This document shows, in pieces, positions 11,335 through 20,860 of a stretch of 64,000 nt of DNA. The position numbers and the translations under genes were made by a program. The stretch comes from Dyadobacter fermentans DSM 18053 (GTDB taxonomy: Bacteria > Bacteroidota > Bacteroidia > Cytophagales > Spirosomataceae). The first letter of the stretch is position 1; the number at the start of each line of letters is the position of its first letter. The notes beneath the pieces were generated by a model that saw only the letters and a program-made list of their open reading frames with translations, searched no databases and was not told the origin of the DNA. Location: the NCBI RefSeq assembly GCF_000023125.1, contig NC_013037.1, positions 4,993,501 through 5,057,500 on the forward strand. Direction: 5' to 3'.

Positions 11335-12647
11335 TTTTATCCCCACCTACCACCTTCTTCGGCAGGCTCAAATACCTCGGTCCCGGTTTCATTCTTTCCG
11401 CTGCCATCGTAGGCTCGGGCGAGCTTATTGCTACCACCGCATTAGGCGCAAAAGCAGGATTTGTGATGTTCTGGCTGATTATTTTGAGCTGCCTGGTCAA
11501 AGTTGCATTGCAGCTGGAATTCGGCAAGAACGCCATTTACACCGGCACATTCATCATGCATAACTTCAACAACCTGCCCGGTCTGCGGCTCGGCAAGGCG
11601 CATTGGAGCATTTGGTTGTGGCTATCGTTGCAGGGGCTGAAACTGTTGCAGGTCGGCGGCATTGTGGGTGGGGTGGGCATTGTGCTGCACATGGCCTTTC
11701 CGGCGATTTCGGTTAACTACTGGGCTGTTATCGCGGTACTTATCACGTCTTTCTGGGTTTACAAAGGCAATTATGGGCCGGTTGAGAAGGGGTCGCTGGT
11801 GATGATCATTCTTTTCACTGCCGTCATTCTGGTGTCGGTCATCTCTCTGCAATGGACACCCTACGCCATCACCTGGCCGCAATTTGAAAGCGGGTTGCAA
11901 TTTTCACTTCCTACGGCTTTGGTCGCGACGGCATTCGGGGCATTCGGCATTACCGGCGTGGGAGGCGATGAAATTATGTATTACAATTACTGGTGCATTG
12001 AAAAAGGCTACGCCGCTTACACCGGCCCGAATGACGGGACGAAAGAGTGGTCGGAGCGAGCCAAAGGGTGGTTCAGGGTAATGTATTTGGATGCTGTGTT
12101 ATCGATGGTCGTCTACACGATTGTGACGGCTGCATTTTACCTGCTCGGCGCGGCGGTGCTGCATTCCGGTGGCAACGTTCCGGAGGGATATCAGATGGTG
12201 GAAACACTTTCGCGCATTTTCACCGAAACACTGGGCCCGTGGGCGAAGAATATCTTTCTCGTCGGGGCGTTTTTCGTGCTTTATTCAACATTATTCACGG
12301 CGGCGGCGAGCTGGGCGCGCGTTTGGGCCGATGCTTTCGGGCAGATCGGCTGGATGCCGTTCGGGTCGGAGCGGGAGCAGAAACGAAGCATTGGGATATT
12401 TTCCTGGGTGCTTCCTGCGGCGTGGTGCATATTATTCTTGTTTTTTCAGGCACCGGTGATGATGGTGATCCTGGGTGGTATTGCTACTTCGGTGTTGCTG
12501 TTGCTGGTCGTGTATGTGTCGCTGGTGTTCCGCTACCGTGAGCTGCCGGCTGCGTTGAAGCCTTCGTTTACCTATGATGTGTTTTTTTGGATGAGTGTGC
12601 TGTCGATCCTGTTTGTGAGCGGCTATGGGATCGTGCAAATTATGTGA
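11325..12647 (+). CDS. Nramp family divalent metal ion transporter
   Basis: A 440-aa membrane protein with about 11 hydrophobic helices, read from the ATG at 11325. The first helix holds the Nramp-type motif LGPGFILSAAIVGSGELIAT, close to the usual DPGN region but with GSGE where the metal-binding DPGN is normally found. The later helix has AFGAFGITGVGGDEIMYYNY, matching the second broken helix. Classical Nramp proteins import manganese or iron by proton symport; the altered DPGN site means another substrate, or a divergent Nramp-related subfamily, is possible. The start codon sits within a perfect palindrome, so regulation at the start site is likely. A longer in-frame start at 11292 would read through that palindrome. 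Confidence 0.8.
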   Translation: MSKILSPPTTFFGRLKYLGPGFILSAAIVGSGELIATTALGAKAGFVMFWLIILSCLVKVALQLEFGKNAIYTGTFIMHNFNNLPGLRLGKAHWSIWLWLSLQGLKLLQVGGIVGGVGIVLHMAFPAISVNYWAVIAVLITSFWVYKGNYGPVEKGSLVMIILFTAVILVSVISLQWTPYAITWPQFESGLQFSLPTALVATAFGAFGITGVGGDEIMYYNYWCIEKGYAAYTGPNDGTKEWSERAKGWFRVMYLDAVLSMVVYTIVTAAFYLLGAAVLHSGGNVPEGYQMVETLSRIFTETLGPWAKNIFLVGAFFVLYSTLFTAAASWARVWADAFGQIGWMPFGSEREQKRSIGIFSWVLPAAWCILFLFFQAPVMMVILGGIATSVLLLLVVYVSLVFRYRELPAALKPSFTYDVFFWMSVLSILFVSGYGIVQIM

Positions 12648-12787
12648 ATTTTGGATAGTACTTAATTTTAAATGCGTAGTACTTTTTGATAGATAGCGAA
12701 TAGGGGAGTTACTTCTGATATTCGTCTAACCTATTGTTCGTCAGTGTACTGAACCGGACCTTCTTTCGAAATCCTAAATGCTTTCCT

Positions 12788-14095
12788 ATGGACCATTCAA
12801 CCGAAGTATCGAGAAGAAATTTTATTAAAAACACCACCGGCGCGGCCGTCGCGCTCTCCATTCCTTCCATTATTCCTGCGAGCGCATTCGGCGCGAACGA
12901 CCGCGTGCGCGTAGCTGTGCTGGGTGTGAATGGCCGCGGCCAAAGCCACATTTCCGGGTTTAGTGCCCTCAGCAATGCGGAAGTGGCCACGCTCTGCGAC
13001 CCGGACAATAATATTTTGCAAAAACGCGCCCAGGAATTCGAGCAGAAAACGGGTAAGAAAGTGAAGACTGAAAACGACCTGCGCAAGGTTTTCGATGACA
13101 AAACCATCGACGCCGTCAGCATCGCCACGCCAAACCACTGGCACGCATTGGCAGCCATTTGGGCGTGCCAGGCGGGTAAAGATGTGTACGTAGAAAAGCC
13201 CGGCTCGCACAACCTCCACGAAGGCCGCAAGCTGGTAGAAGCCGCAAACAAATACAAAAGAGTGGTGCAGCACGGCGTCCAGCTCCGCAGCTCGGAGGCA
13301 TTGAAAGAAGCCGTAAAGCATCTCCGCGACGGCCTGATCGGCAACGTGTACATGGCCCGCGGCCTCGTGTACAAATGGCGGCCCGACATCGGCGACAAGG
13401 GCACCGAGCCGATCCCCGCAGGCCTCAACTACGACCTCTGGACCGGCCCGGCCGAAATGAAACCCTTCTCACGCAACTACGTGCATTACGACTGGCACTG
13501 GCATTGGAACTATGGCAATGGCGACATCGGCAACCAGGGCATCCACGAAACCGACATGTGCATGTGGGGCCTCGGCGTGGACACTTTCCCGGACAAAATC
13601 ACGTCATCCGGCGGCAAATTCCTCTGGAACGACGCAAAGGAAACCCCGGAAGTGCTGAGCTCGTCATTTGTGTATACGAAAGAAAAGAAGATCATCGAAT
13701 TTGAAGTGCGCCCCTGGATGACCAACGACGAAGGCGGCGTGGGCATTGGAAACATCTTCTACGGCTCGGAAGGCTACATGGTTGTGAAAGGGTACGACTA
13801 TTATGAAACCTTCCTAGGCAAAGAAAAGAAAGCCGGCCCATCCCGCAAGGCCGGTGGCGACCATTACAAAAACTTCATCGACGCCGTCATCGCCAAAGAT
13901 CCGAAGCTGCTGAATGGCCCGGTGGAAACGGCGCATTTGTCGTCGGGTTTGGCGCATTTGGGCAACATCGCCTACCGCGTCGGCCGCGCTCTGACTTTTG
14001 ATAACAAGACGGAGAAGTTTGTGGGAGATGAGGAGGCTAACAAGCTGCTGACGAGGAAGTATCGCTCGCCGTATGCGCTGCCGCAGGTGGTGTAG
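12788..14095 (+). CDS. Tat-exported Gfo/Idh/MocA family oxidoreductase
   Basis: A 435-aa protein. The N-terminus has a twin-arginine signal (SRRNFIKNTTGAAVALS, cleaved near ASAFG). Then comes the NAD(P)-binding Rossmann region VRVAVLGVNGRGQSHISGF, the conserved EKP of the family (DVYVEKPGSHN) and a C-terminal dimerisation/substrate domain with HYDWHWHWNYGNGDIGNQG. Family members oxidise or reduce sugars and polyols with a bound cofactor; export by the Tat route fits a protein folded with its nucleotide before transport. The substrate is unknown. The ATG at 12788 is chosen because the Tat signal follows; an in-frame start at 12734 would precede it by 18 residues. Confidence 0.9.
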   Translation: MDHSTEVSRRNFIKNTTGAAVALSIPSIIPASAFGANDRVRVAVLGVNGRGQSHISGFSALSNAEVATLCDPDNNILQKRAQEFEQKTGKKVKTENDLRKVFDDKTIDAVSIATPNHWHALAAIWACQAGKDVYVEKPGSHNLHEGRKLVEAANKYKRVVQHGVQLRSSEALKEAVKHLRDGLIGNVYMARGLVYKWRPDIGDKGTEPIPAGLNYDLWTGPAEMKPFSRNYVHYDWHWHWNYGNGDIGNQGIHETDMCMWGLGVDTFPDKITSSGGKFLWNDAKETPEVLSSSFVYTKEKKIIEFEVRPWMTNDEGGVGIGNIFYGSEGYMVVKGYDYYETFLGKEKKAGPSRKAGGDHYKNFIDAVIAKDPKLLNGPVETAHLSSGLAHLGNIAYRVGRALTFDNKTEKFVGDEEANKLLTRKYRSPYALPQVV

Positions 14096-14132
14096 GACTG
14101 CATTCGGGGTTATGGAATTATTGTTCAACTGA

Positions 14133-14157
14133 AAAAGTTCTCTATATGAGAACTTTT
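14133..14157 (+). promoter_or_regulatory. Operator-like palindrome upstream of higBA
   Basis: AAAAGTTCTC (14133-14142) and GAGAACTTTT (14148-14157) are perfect 10-base inverted copies around TATAT, 18 bases before the toxin start. Type II antitoxins with an HTH usually repress their own promoter at such sites. Confidence 0.6.
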
Positions 14158-14175
14158 CTTATATTCACACACTTA

Positions 14176-14508
14176 ATGAAGGTACATTTGATTAAGGAAT
14201 CGACGATTGACAGGTTTACCTTGGACCATGCACGGAGCAAATCGTCATTCGATGAATGGTTGAAAAAATTAAAGACCGCGATTTGGCATTCGCCTGCGGA
14301 TATCAGGGGAAGTTATCCGGCAGCGGACCTACTGGGCAATGGTTCAGATCGGGTCATTTTTGACATCGGCGGCAACAATTACCACATGGTCTGTAAATAC
14401 TTTTTCGGTCCCAATCGCGTGCATTTGTCGATATGCTGGATTGGAACGCATGCGGAGTACACACATTTATGCAGGCGAGGACTGCAATATCCAATTTACA
14501 TATACTAG
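14176..14508 (+). CDS. higB: HigB-type mRNA interferase toxin
   Basis: A 110-aa RelE-superfamily protein from the ATG at 14176. It shows the HigB landmarks in order: an N-terminal strand MKVHLIKEST, IWHSPADIRGSYPAADLLG, VIFDIGGNNYHMVCKYFF and the C-terminal WIGTHAEYTHLC. HigB toxins cut ribosome-bound mRNA and are neutralised by the HTH partner encoded next. The antitoxin starts one base after the stop codon, the toxin-first order typical of hig modules. An upstream ATG at 14146 lies within the operator palindrome and is not a likely start. Confidence 0.9.
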   Translation: MKVHLIKESTIDRFTLDHARSKSSFDEWLKKLKTAIWHSPADIRGSYPAADLLGNGSDRVIFDIGGNNYHMVCKYFFGPNRVHLSICWIGTHAEYTHLCRRGLQYPIYIY

Positions 14509-14509
14509 C

Positions 14510-14947
14510 ATGGACACATTGAGATACAAGGTCATCAGGAATTTCGAGCAGTATAACAATTACTGTAATGAGCTCATACAAATGTTGGAGTCCGAAAATC
14601 CGGATCAATATGAGGAAGAAATTGATCTGCTTACAGTCCTGATCGAGCACTACGACGCGGAGAACACCATTTTTAAAGGCGAGTTCGATCCTGTGGAACT
14701 GCTCAAATCACTTATGAAGGATCATCAAATGAAGGCTAAGGACATTGCCGAGTTGCTAAATGTAAGCAAAGGATATGTATCCGAAATTTTGAATTACAAA
14801 AAGGGGATGTCCAAAGATGTGATCCGCAAGCTGGCCACGCGTTTTGCGATGCGGCAGGAGGCATTCAACAAGCCGTACCGTTTGGAAGGGGAGAGAATGA
14901 TGGTGGAAGAGGAGAATGCGGTGGCGCAGCAGACTGTGCTTTCATAA
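14510..14947 (+). CDS. higA: HigA-type HTH antitoxin
   Basis: A 145-aa protein beginning MDTLRYKVIRNFEQYNNYC. The N-terminal half is helical and acidic, as in antitoxins that wrap their toxin; the C-terminal half has an XRE-type helix-turn-helix, MKAKDIAELLNVSKGYVSEI. It should bind HigB and the palindrome at 14133-14157. A longer open frame in the same phase starts inside the toxin gene but has no matching family sequence, so the ATG at 14510 is preferred. The last 25 residues are Glu/Gln-rich and probably disordered. Confidence 0.9.
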   Translation: MDTLRYKVIRNFEQYNNYCNELIQMLESENPDQYEEEIDLLTVLIEHYDAENTIFKGEFDPVELLKSLMKDHQMKAKDIAELLNVSKGYVSEILNYKKGMSKDVIRKLATRFAMRQEAFNKPYRLEGERMMVEEENAVAQQTVLS

Positions 14948-14982
14948 TCATTAAATGCAAACATGTAACCACACTTTCAATT

Positions 14983-15357
14983 ATGGATAATTATCAGGAA
15001 ATCACACGCTATCTCGACAATGCTCGGGAGATTTTGAGTACCAAGGCCAATAAGGAGGGCCAGTTTTACAAGGACATCAAATATGTCCAGATGGCTTCGG
15101 GAACAGCTTATAATGCTGCATTGATGATTGCAGATGAATATTTACGGAAGAAAGAGGGAGCGAAATTTACAAAGCCCAACAGCATTGATGAATACCGTGT
15201 CCGTTTGAATAAGCATAATAAAACTTTACTGGCTTACCTGAACAGAGCTTATGATATGCTACATCTTGCCGGCTACTATCATGGCACACCTTCGGTCGGA
15301 ACTATCAAGCAAGGAATGGAAGCTGCGCAAAAGATGCTGGCCTTGATTGAGCATTAA
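14983..15357 (+). CDS. DUF5618 family protein
   Basis: A 124-aa helical protein with EITRYLDNAREILSTKA, a middle segment YVQMASGTAYNAALMIADEY and NRAYDMLHLAGYYHG, a pattern I associate with DUF5618, a small family often found next to toxin-antitoxin genes. The all-helical layout recalls HEPN-like proteins, but I see no clear RxxxxH nuclease motif. It follows the antitoxin by 35 bases on the same strand, so it may be a third member of the module. Function unknown. Confidence 0.75.
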   Translation: MDNYQEITRYLDNAREILSTKANKEGQFYKDIKYVQMASGTAYNAALMIADEYLRKKEGAKFTKPNSIDEYRVRLNKHNKTLLAYLNRAYDMLHLAGYYHGTPSVGTIKQGMEAAQKMLALIEH

Positions 15358-15362
15358 CGCAA

Positions 15363-15393
15363 AACGGCCGACAGATCATTTCTGCCGGCCGTT
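15363..15393. terminator. GC-rich hairpin between convergent genes
   Basis: AACGGCCGACAG (15363-15374) pairs with CTGCCGGCCGTT (15382-15393) with one mismatch. It lies between the DUF5618 gene and the end of accC; there is no clear T run, so termination strength is uncertain. Confidence 0.55.
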
Positions 15394-15415
15394 CGCATAT
15401 CTATCGGGTTCGAGA

Positions 15416-16762
15416 TTATTTCAAAACAGAAAAATCAAACGACTCCAAGTATTTCGTAGTGAAGTTCCCCGATTTGAAGCCAGGATCATCCATGAGCTTA
15501 ATGTGGAATGGGATCGTGGTTTTAATTCCTTCAATCACAAATTCCTGCAATGCACGCTTCATGCGGGTGAGCACTTCTTCGCGTGACTGGCCGCTGACGA
15601 TCAGTTTCGCGATCATCGAGTCGTAGTTCGGCGGGATGGTGTAGCCGCTGTATACGTGGCTGTCGATGCGTACGCCGTGCCCGCCGGGGAAATGCAGGTT
15701 GGTGATTTTGCCGGGTGCGGGACGGAATCCATTGCCTGGATCTTCTGCATTGATACGGCATTCCATCGCGTAAAGCTTCGGCGTATAGTTCGTTCCGGAG
15801 ATCGGCTCGCCTGCGGCTACTTTAATTTGCTCCTTAATAAGGTCAAAATCAGTGACTTCTTCCGTAATCGGGTGTTCTACCTGGATACGCGTGTTCATTT
15901 CCATGAAATAGAAATCACCGTGCTTGTCCACGAGGAACTCGATGGTGCCGGCTCCTTCGTAGCCGATTGCCTGAGCGCCTTTGATGGCCGCCGCACCCAT
16001 GCGCTCACGCAATTCGGGCGTGATGATCGGAGAGGGCGTTTCTTCTACCAGCTTCTGGTGACGACGCTGGATCGAGCAATCGCGTTCCGAGAGGTGGCAC
16101 ACTTTACCGAATTGGTCGCCGATGATCTGGATTTCGATGTGACGGGGCTCTTCCACGAATTTTTCGAGGTAAAGGCCGTCGTTACCGAATGCAGCCGCAG
16201 ATTCCGTACGGGCGTCGTTCCACGCTTTTTCGAATTCTTCGGGCTTGTTGATCACGCGCATTCCGCGTCCGCCGCCGCCCGCCGTCGCTTTCACGATCAC
16301 GGGGTAGCCGATGCCTTCTGCGAGTTCTTTGCCTTGCTCCAATGATTCTAGCAAGCCTTCCGAACCGGGAACTACCGGCACGCCGGCTGCGATCATCGTC
16401 GCTTTGGCGGTAGCTTTGTCGCCCATTCCGTTGATCTGGGCGGCGGTGGCTCCGATGAACTTGATGCCGTAATCGGCGCAGATTTGCGAGAATTCAGCAT
16501 TTTCGGACAAGAATCCGTAACCCGGGTGGATCGCGTCCGCGCCGGTTACTTCCGCTGCCGAAATGATATTCTGGATGCTCAGGTACGATTGCCTGCTGGG
16601 CGGAGGACCGATACAAACGGCCTCGTCGGCAAACCGCACGTGAAGGCTGTCGCGATCGGCTGTCGAGTAAACTGCGACAGTTTTGATGCCCATTTCACGA
16701 CAAGTCCTGATAACACGCAGGGCGATTTCGCCCCGGTTAGCAATGAGTATCTTTTTAAACAT
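15416..16762 (-). CDS. accC: Acetyl-CoA carboxylase biotin carboxylase subunit
   Basis: A 448-aa ATP-grasp enzyme of standard length. It opens [20 protein letters not shown], has the ATP-binding glycine loop [13 protein letters not shown], the carboxylation-site region [16 protein letters not shown] and the active-site [19 protein letters not shown]. It carboxylates the biotin on AccB with bicarbonate and ATP, the first half-reaction of malonyl-CoA formation. It is the last gene of a minus-strand cluster that begins with the yceD-like gene, 29 bases after accB. Confidence 0.98.
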   Translation of the reverse strand: MFKKILIANRGEIALRVIRTCREMGIKTVAVYSTADRDSLHVRFADEAVCIGPPPSRQSYLSIQNIISAAEVTGADAIHPGYGFLSENAEFSQICADYGIKFIGATAAQINGMGDKATAKATMIAAGVPVVPGSEGLLESLEQGKELAEGIGYPVIVKATAGGGGRGMRVINKPEEFEKAWNDARTESAAAFGNDGLYLEKFVEEPRHIEIQIIGDQFGKVCHLSERDCSIQRRHQKLVEETPSPIITPELRERMGAAAIKGAQAIGYEGAGTIEFLVDKHGDFYFMEMNTRIQVEHPITEEVTDFDLIKEQIKVAAGEPISGTNYTPKLYAMECRINAEDPGNGFRPAPGKITNLHFPGGHGVRIDSHVYSGYTIPPNYDSMIAKLIVSGQSREEVLTRMKRALQEFVIEGIKTTIPFHIKLMDDPGFKSGNFTTKYLESFDFSVLK

Positions 16763-16791
16763 GAAATTTCAGTGAGTTTTTGTTCGCTGCG

Positions 16792-17274
16792 TTATGCAGG
16801 TTCAACCAGGAACAATGGCTGGTCGAATTCTACCGGAGTTGCGTTTTCAACCAAAATCTTCACGATTTTACCTGATACTTCGGATTCGATTTCGTTGAAC
16901 AGTTTCATCGCTTCAATCACGCATACCACCTTGCCGGGTTTGATCTCGTCGCCAATGTTGACGAAAGCAGGCGTTTCAGGGCTCGATGCGCGGTAGAATG
17001 TACCGATCATTGGTGATTTGATGGTGATGAGGTTCGAAGAAGCCGTTTCTTTGGAAACCGCTGGTTCTGCCGAAGCTGCCGGTGCCGCTGCCGCGGGTGC
17101 CGCAGGAGCGATAGCAGGTGCAGGTGCTGCAACTGGTGCAGCAGTGTACGATACCACCGGTGCAGCGCCGTAGCGTTTTACCTTGATTTTCAGATCGGTA
17201 GTTTCAATATTCACTTCATCCAATCCCGACTGGGCAATGAAGTCAATTAGTTTTTGGATTTCTCTGGTTTCCAT
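16792..17274 (-). CDS. accB: Biotin carboxyl carrier protein of acetyl-CoA carboxylase
   Basis: A 160-aa protein with a short N-terminal domain, an Ala/Pro-rich flexible linker (about residues 37-75) and a C-terminal biotinyl domain. The biotin is attached to the lysine in VIEAMKLFNE (near residue 124). It carries CO2 between AccC and the carboxyltransferase. It lies between efp (4 bases) and accC (29 bases), a very common order in Bacteria. Confidence 0.97.
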   Translation of the reverse strand: METREIQKLIDFIAQSGLDEVNIETTDLKIKVKRYGAAPVVSYTAAPVAAPAPAIAPAAPAAAAPAASAEPAVSKETASSNLITIKSPMIGTFYRASSPETPAFVNIGDEIKPGKVVCVIEAMKLFNEIESEVSGKIVKILVENATPVEFDQPLFLVEPA

Positions 17275-17278
17275 TTAA

Positions 17279-17845
17279 TTAAGATTTAACCCTTTCTACG
17301 TAATCGTATGTGCGTGTGTCAACTTTGATTTTCTGGCCTTCTTCGATGAACAAAGGAACCATAATCCGGGCGCCAGTCTCTACCTCGATCGCTTTCTTAG
17401 GCGAGTTGGCGGTGTCGCCTTTCAAGCCCGGCTCCGAGTAAGTAACAGTCAGCTCGACAAACGGAGGTAATTCGCAGATCAGCGCTGCATCCGTTTCAGT
17501 ATTGATCAGGATTTCAACTTCCTGGCCCTCTTTCATAAGGTCGGCGTTGGTCACCAGCTTTTCGTCGATCAATACCTGGTCGAATGTCTCGGAGTTCATG
17601 AAGTTGTAGCCAACTTCATCTTTATATAGGAACTGGAATTTGTGACGCTCCACACGCACGGGCGTAATGCCTGCGCCTGATGAGAATGTATTGTCCAGAA
17701 CTTTGCCGCTAGTAAGGCTTTTCAGTTTGGTACGAACGAACGCGTTGCCTTTTCCGGGTTTCACGTGTTGGAATTCAATCACCTGAAAAAGATCATGATT
17801 GAAATGGATCACCAAACCGTTACGCAAATCTGCAGTAGTTGCCAT
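17279..17845 (-). CDS. efp: Translation elongation factor P
   Basis: A 188-aa three-domain beta-barrel protein of normal length. It starts MATTADLRNGLVIHFNHDLF; the loop VKPGKGNAF holds the conserved lysine (near residue 32) that reaches the ribosomal peptidyl-transferase centre; the end TRTYDYVERVKS is typical. EF-P relieves stalling at proline runs. The modification of its lysine varies among phyla; no modifying enzyme is seen here. Located between fabH and accB in the lipid cluster. Confidence 0.97.
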   Translation of the reverse strand: MATTADLRNGLVIHFNHDLFQVIEFQHVKPGKGNAFVRTKLKSLTSGKVLDNTFSSGAGITPVRVERHKFQFLYKDEVGYNFMNSETFDQVLIDEKLVTNADLMKEGQEVEILINTETDAALICELPPFVELTVTYSEPGLKGDTANSPKKAIEVETGARIMVPLFIEEGQKIKVDTRTYDYVERVKS

Positions 17846-17893
17846 TTTTATGCTAATGAATTGTATAATAATGCTTTATTGAAAATCACATGC

Positions 17894-18889
17894 CTAGGCG
17901 TCGTAACCCCATTTGAGGTACATGGCGCCCCAGGTAAAGCCTCCGCCGAATGCGGCGAGTATCAGGTTATCCCCTTTTTTGAGTTGTGATTCATAGTCCC
18001 ACAGGCACAAGGGAATGGTCGCTGCCGTGGTGTTACCGTACTTGTGAATATTCATCATCACCTTATCCATCCCTACGCCCATCCGGTTGGCGGTAGCCTC
18101 GATGATCCGGCGGTTGGCCTGGTGAGGGACGAGCCACGCGGTATTTTCGCTGGTAAGCCCGTTGCGCTCCATAATATCGGCCGCAATGTCGGCCATATTG
18201 GTTACGGCAAATTTGAAAACCTGCGCACCATCCTGGTAAACGTAATGCAGCCTGTTATCTACCGTTTCGTGGGTAGGCGGGTAGCGGCTTCCTCCCGCTT
18301 TCTGGTTGAGGTAGGGATACCCCGCACCGTCCGATTTGATAATCGAGTCGATAATGCCGTTTCCTTCGGTGTCCGGTTCGAGCAGCACAGCGCCGGCGCC
18401 GTCGCCGAAAAGGATACAGGTCTTGCGGTCGGTGTAGTCGACGATCGCGGACATTTTATCCGAACCTACGACGATCACCTTTTTATATTTTCCCGTCTCG
18501 ATGAATTGCGAGCCGAGTGTCAATGCATAAATAAAACCCGAGCAGGCTGCCTGGATGTCGAAACTTCCGATGTTACGGATGCCCACCATGTCGCAGATGA
18601 GGTTGGCCGTGCAGGGGAATACAAAATCGGGTGTGGTAGTAGCGCAGATGAGCAGGTCGATTTCCTCGGGCTTTGTATTGGTTTTGGCGAGCAATCCCTT
18701 TACAGCCTCGGCACCCATATGTGAACTTCCTAAACCTTCGCCTTTCAGAATACGTCTTTCTTTGATACCTGTGCGGCTAACGATCCATTCGTCGTTCGTT
18801 GCCACCATTGTTTCCAATTCTGCATTAGTCAGCACATAATCAGGCACATACCCTTGTATTCCTGTTATAGAGGCTTTAATATGGGTCAT
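17894..18889 (-). CDS. fabH: Beta-ketoacyl-ACP synthase III
   Basis: A 331-aa thiolase-fold enzyme. The Cys-His-Asn triad is present: Cys in [10 protein letters not shown] (near 116), His in VPHQANRRI (near 256) and Asn in KYGNTTAAT (near 286). It joins acetyl-CoA (or a branched acyl-CoA) to malonyl-ACP to start fatty-acid synthesis in the cytosol. It follows plsX by 89 bases and precedes efp by 48, so the supply of malonyl units (accB, accC) and the first condensation are encoded together. Confidence 0.97.
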   Translation of the reverse strand: MTHIKASITGIQGYVPDYVLTNAELETMVATNDEWIVSRTGIKERRILKGEGLGSSHMGAEAVKGLLAKTNTKPEEIDLLICATTTPDFVFPCTANLICDMVGIRNIGSFDIQAACSGFIYALTLGSQFIETGKYKKVIVVGSDKMSAIVDYTDRKTCILFGDGAGAVLLEPDTEGNGIIDSIIKSDGAGYPYLNQKAGGSRYPPTHETVDNRLHYVYQDGAQVFKFAVTNMADIAADIMERNGLTSENTAWLVPHQANRRIIEATANRMGVGMDKVMMNIHKYGNTTAATIPLCLWDYESQLKKGDNLILAAFGGGFTWGAMYLKWGYDA

Positions 18890-18978
18890 GATAAATCAAC
18901 TATTCAAAATCCGAATAGATTTGGTAAAATAGGACAGTTTCAGTTTTCTCATAGTCATGTGGTTGTCAGCATTCGTTG

Positions 18979-19917
18979 TTAGCTCAATGCCTGGGCGATG
19001 TGCAGGTAAGCTTTTGATTTCACCTGTTTATAGGCCCAGTCAACCATATTCTTGATGGCCAGCGGCGTTGATACCCCGTGTGCGATCATCACATTTCCAT
19101 TCACCCCGATAATAGGACTGCCTCCGATGGATTCGTAGTTCGTCTGGTCGATAAAATCGTCCTGGAAACCTCTTTTCTTTGATATCTCGTAAAGAGATTC
19201 TCCGAGTTTAAACAAAATATTGCCGGTAAAGCCGTCGGTTACAATCACGTCGGCCTTGTTAGTGAAGAGATCTTTCCCTTCGATATTTCCGATAAAATTG
19301 ATGCGCTTGTTTTGTTGCAGCAGGGGATAGGTGGCCTGCGAAGTGAGGGAGCCTTTTTGCTCTTCTTCCCCGATATTCATCAGTGCAACACGCGGCTTGT
19401 CGATCTGGAAAGTATGCTGTGCGAAGATCGAGCCGATCTCGCCGAACTGCGAAAGGACTTCCGGCTTGCAATCGGCATTGGCACCGATGTCGAGCATCAC
19501 GGCATAGCCGCCACCAACCTGTGGCACAAGTCCTGCGATGGCCGGACGAAGAATACCTTCAATGGCTTTAATGCTGAAAAGGGCGCCCACGTGCATGGCA
19601 CCTGTATTTCCTGCACTGCAGAATATATCTACCTCTTTTTCTTTCAGAAGTTTAAAACCTACTCCAATGCTGGAATTCGGTTTTTGAGAAAGGGCTTTGG
19701 TAGGATGTTCCCCCATCTCGATTACATCTTCTGCGTGAACGACGTCAACATTAGTAGGCGTAAAGTTGTGCTGGTTGAAAATATCCCAGATCACGTTTTC
19801 CCGGCCAATTAAAACGATTCTCGCCTCGGATGGTAGCTCAGAAGAGGCTTGGATCACCCCTTCAACAATTGCTTGCGGAGCTAAATCTCCCCCCATAGCA
19901 TCTACCGCAATTTTCAT
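18979..19917 (-). CDS. plsX: Phosphate acyltransferase PlsX
   Basis: A 312-aa protein that opens with the family signature MKIAVDAMGGDLAPQAIVEG and has FCSAGNTGAMHVGA, VMLDIGANADCKPE and DVIVTDGFTGNILFK. PlsX turns acyl-ACP into acyl-phosphate, the acyl donor for the first step of phospholipid synthesis on the membrane. Its place between rpmF and fabH is one of the most conserved neighbourhoods in Bacteria. Confidence 0.97.
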   Translation of the reverse strand: MKIAVDAMGGDLAPQAIVEGVIQASSELPSEARIVLIGRENVIWDIFNQHNFTPTNVDVVHAEDVIEMGEHPTKALSQKPNSSIGVGFKLLKEKEVDIFCSAGNTGAMHVGALFSIKAIEGILRPAIAGLVPQVGGGYAVMLDIGANADCKPEVLSQFGEIGSIFAQHTFQIDKPRVALMNIGEEEQKGSLTSQATYPLLQQNKRINFIGNIEGKDLFTNKADVIVTDGFTGNILFKLGESLYEISKKRGFQDDFIDQTNYESIGGSPIIGVNGNVMIAHGVSTPLAIKNMVDWAYKQVKSKAYLHIAQALS

Positions 19918-20048
19918 TTACACGCTGTTATTTTGACAAATAAGTTAGAAACCGAAGGTGTAAATTTAGCAGATGTGCCGCAGTAAAAAAGAATTTCGCA
20001 ACAACTTTTATAGGGCTGCTGCGAAATTGAATTGCTCATCGACTGAAA

Positions 20049-20243
20049 CTAAACCGTTTTGGTGTAGTTTTCAACTACTACCTTACCTCTGTAAACCAGG
20101 TTGCCTTCGTGAACGTGTGCACGGTGCAATTGGTGGATTTCTCCGGTTGTAGCATCAGTTCCCAACTGCTTTCCGGTAAGGAAATCGTGCGCTCTGCGTG
20201 AATCGCGACGGGTGCTGGAATGTCTCCGCTTAGGATGTGCCAT
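20049..20243 (-). CDS. rpmF: 50S ribosomal protein L32, zinc-less form
   Basis: A 64-aa basic protein beginning MAHPKRRHSSTRRDSRRAHD, the L32 start of Bacteroidota. The paired cysteines that hold zinc in many L32 proteins are absent; the region reads TGEIHQLHRAHVHEGNL, so this is a C-minus, zinc-independent version. It lies between the yceD-like gene and plsX as in most bacteria. Confidence 0.96.
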   Translation of the reverse strand: MAHPKRRHSSTRRDSRRAHDFLTGKQLGTDATTGEIHQLHRAHVHEGNLVYRGKVVVENYTKTV

Positions 20244-20305
20244 GATATTTTTGGTCTATTGTTATTTACTATTTATGTTCCAGGGATTAAAATCCCTGGT
20301 TGTTG

Positions 20306-20860
20306 TTATTTTTTCAAATTCTTCAAGGCTTCCCAGCGAGGATCGATCTTTTCTTCTTCCTCCCCTTCTTCCCCTTCCTCCGTTTCTCCCGAGGTATACA
20401 CCAGCGTTCCTTCTTCCTCATCATCTTCCAGGTCAAACTCGTCTTCCTCGGTGCGCAGGCTCGGATGGAGCTTTTTGACCGGGAGCGACAACGCGATAAA
20501 GTCGAAAACGTAACGCGCTACATTGATCCTGTTGGTGTTACGGCTGATGATCTCAATCTCTTCCGTCAGCTCCTCGTTGTGATCGCCGAACTTTAATATA
20601 ATGCGTTCGTCGGAATCAATCGGTTCTTCGAACGGTTCGAGTGTGCGGTCACAGGCAAGGGTCACGCTTCCCTCGGTATGAAAACGAAGCTGGATCATCG
20701 TTGCCGATTTGTTGAGCGTCACGTGCGTTTTGAACTGCCCGTGCTCGATCAGATCCTGCTCCATTTCCTCAAAAAAAGCATCGCCGGATTCCATATCATA
20801 GTCATACTGTTTGTCTTCCAAACCGTAAATGTCTATGTTGTATTTACTTAGCTCTTTCAC
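20306..20860 (-). CDS. YceD/DUF177 family protein
   Basis: The conserved part begins KELSKYNIDIYGLED and continues with EEMEQDLIEHGQF and VTLACDRTLEPF, matching the DUF177/YceD family, which is nearly always next to rpmF and is tied to 23S rRNA and ribosome maturation. The C-terminal 60 residues are very acidic (runs of Glu and Asp). I prefer the GTG at 20860, which starts the protein exactly where family members start; an ATG at 20914 in the same frame would add 18 residues with a hydrophobic patch not typical of the family. It is the first gene of the minus-strand lipid cluster. Confidence 0.85.
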   Translation of the reverse strand: MKELSKYNIDIYGLEDKQYDYDMESGDAFFEEMEQDLIEHGQFKTHVTLNKSATMIQLRFHTEGSVTLACDRTLEPFEEPIDSDERIILKFGDHNEELTEEIEIISRNTNRINVARYVFDFIALSLPVKKLHPSLRTEEDEFDLEDDEEEGTLVYTSGETEEGEEGEEEEKIDPRWEALKNLKK

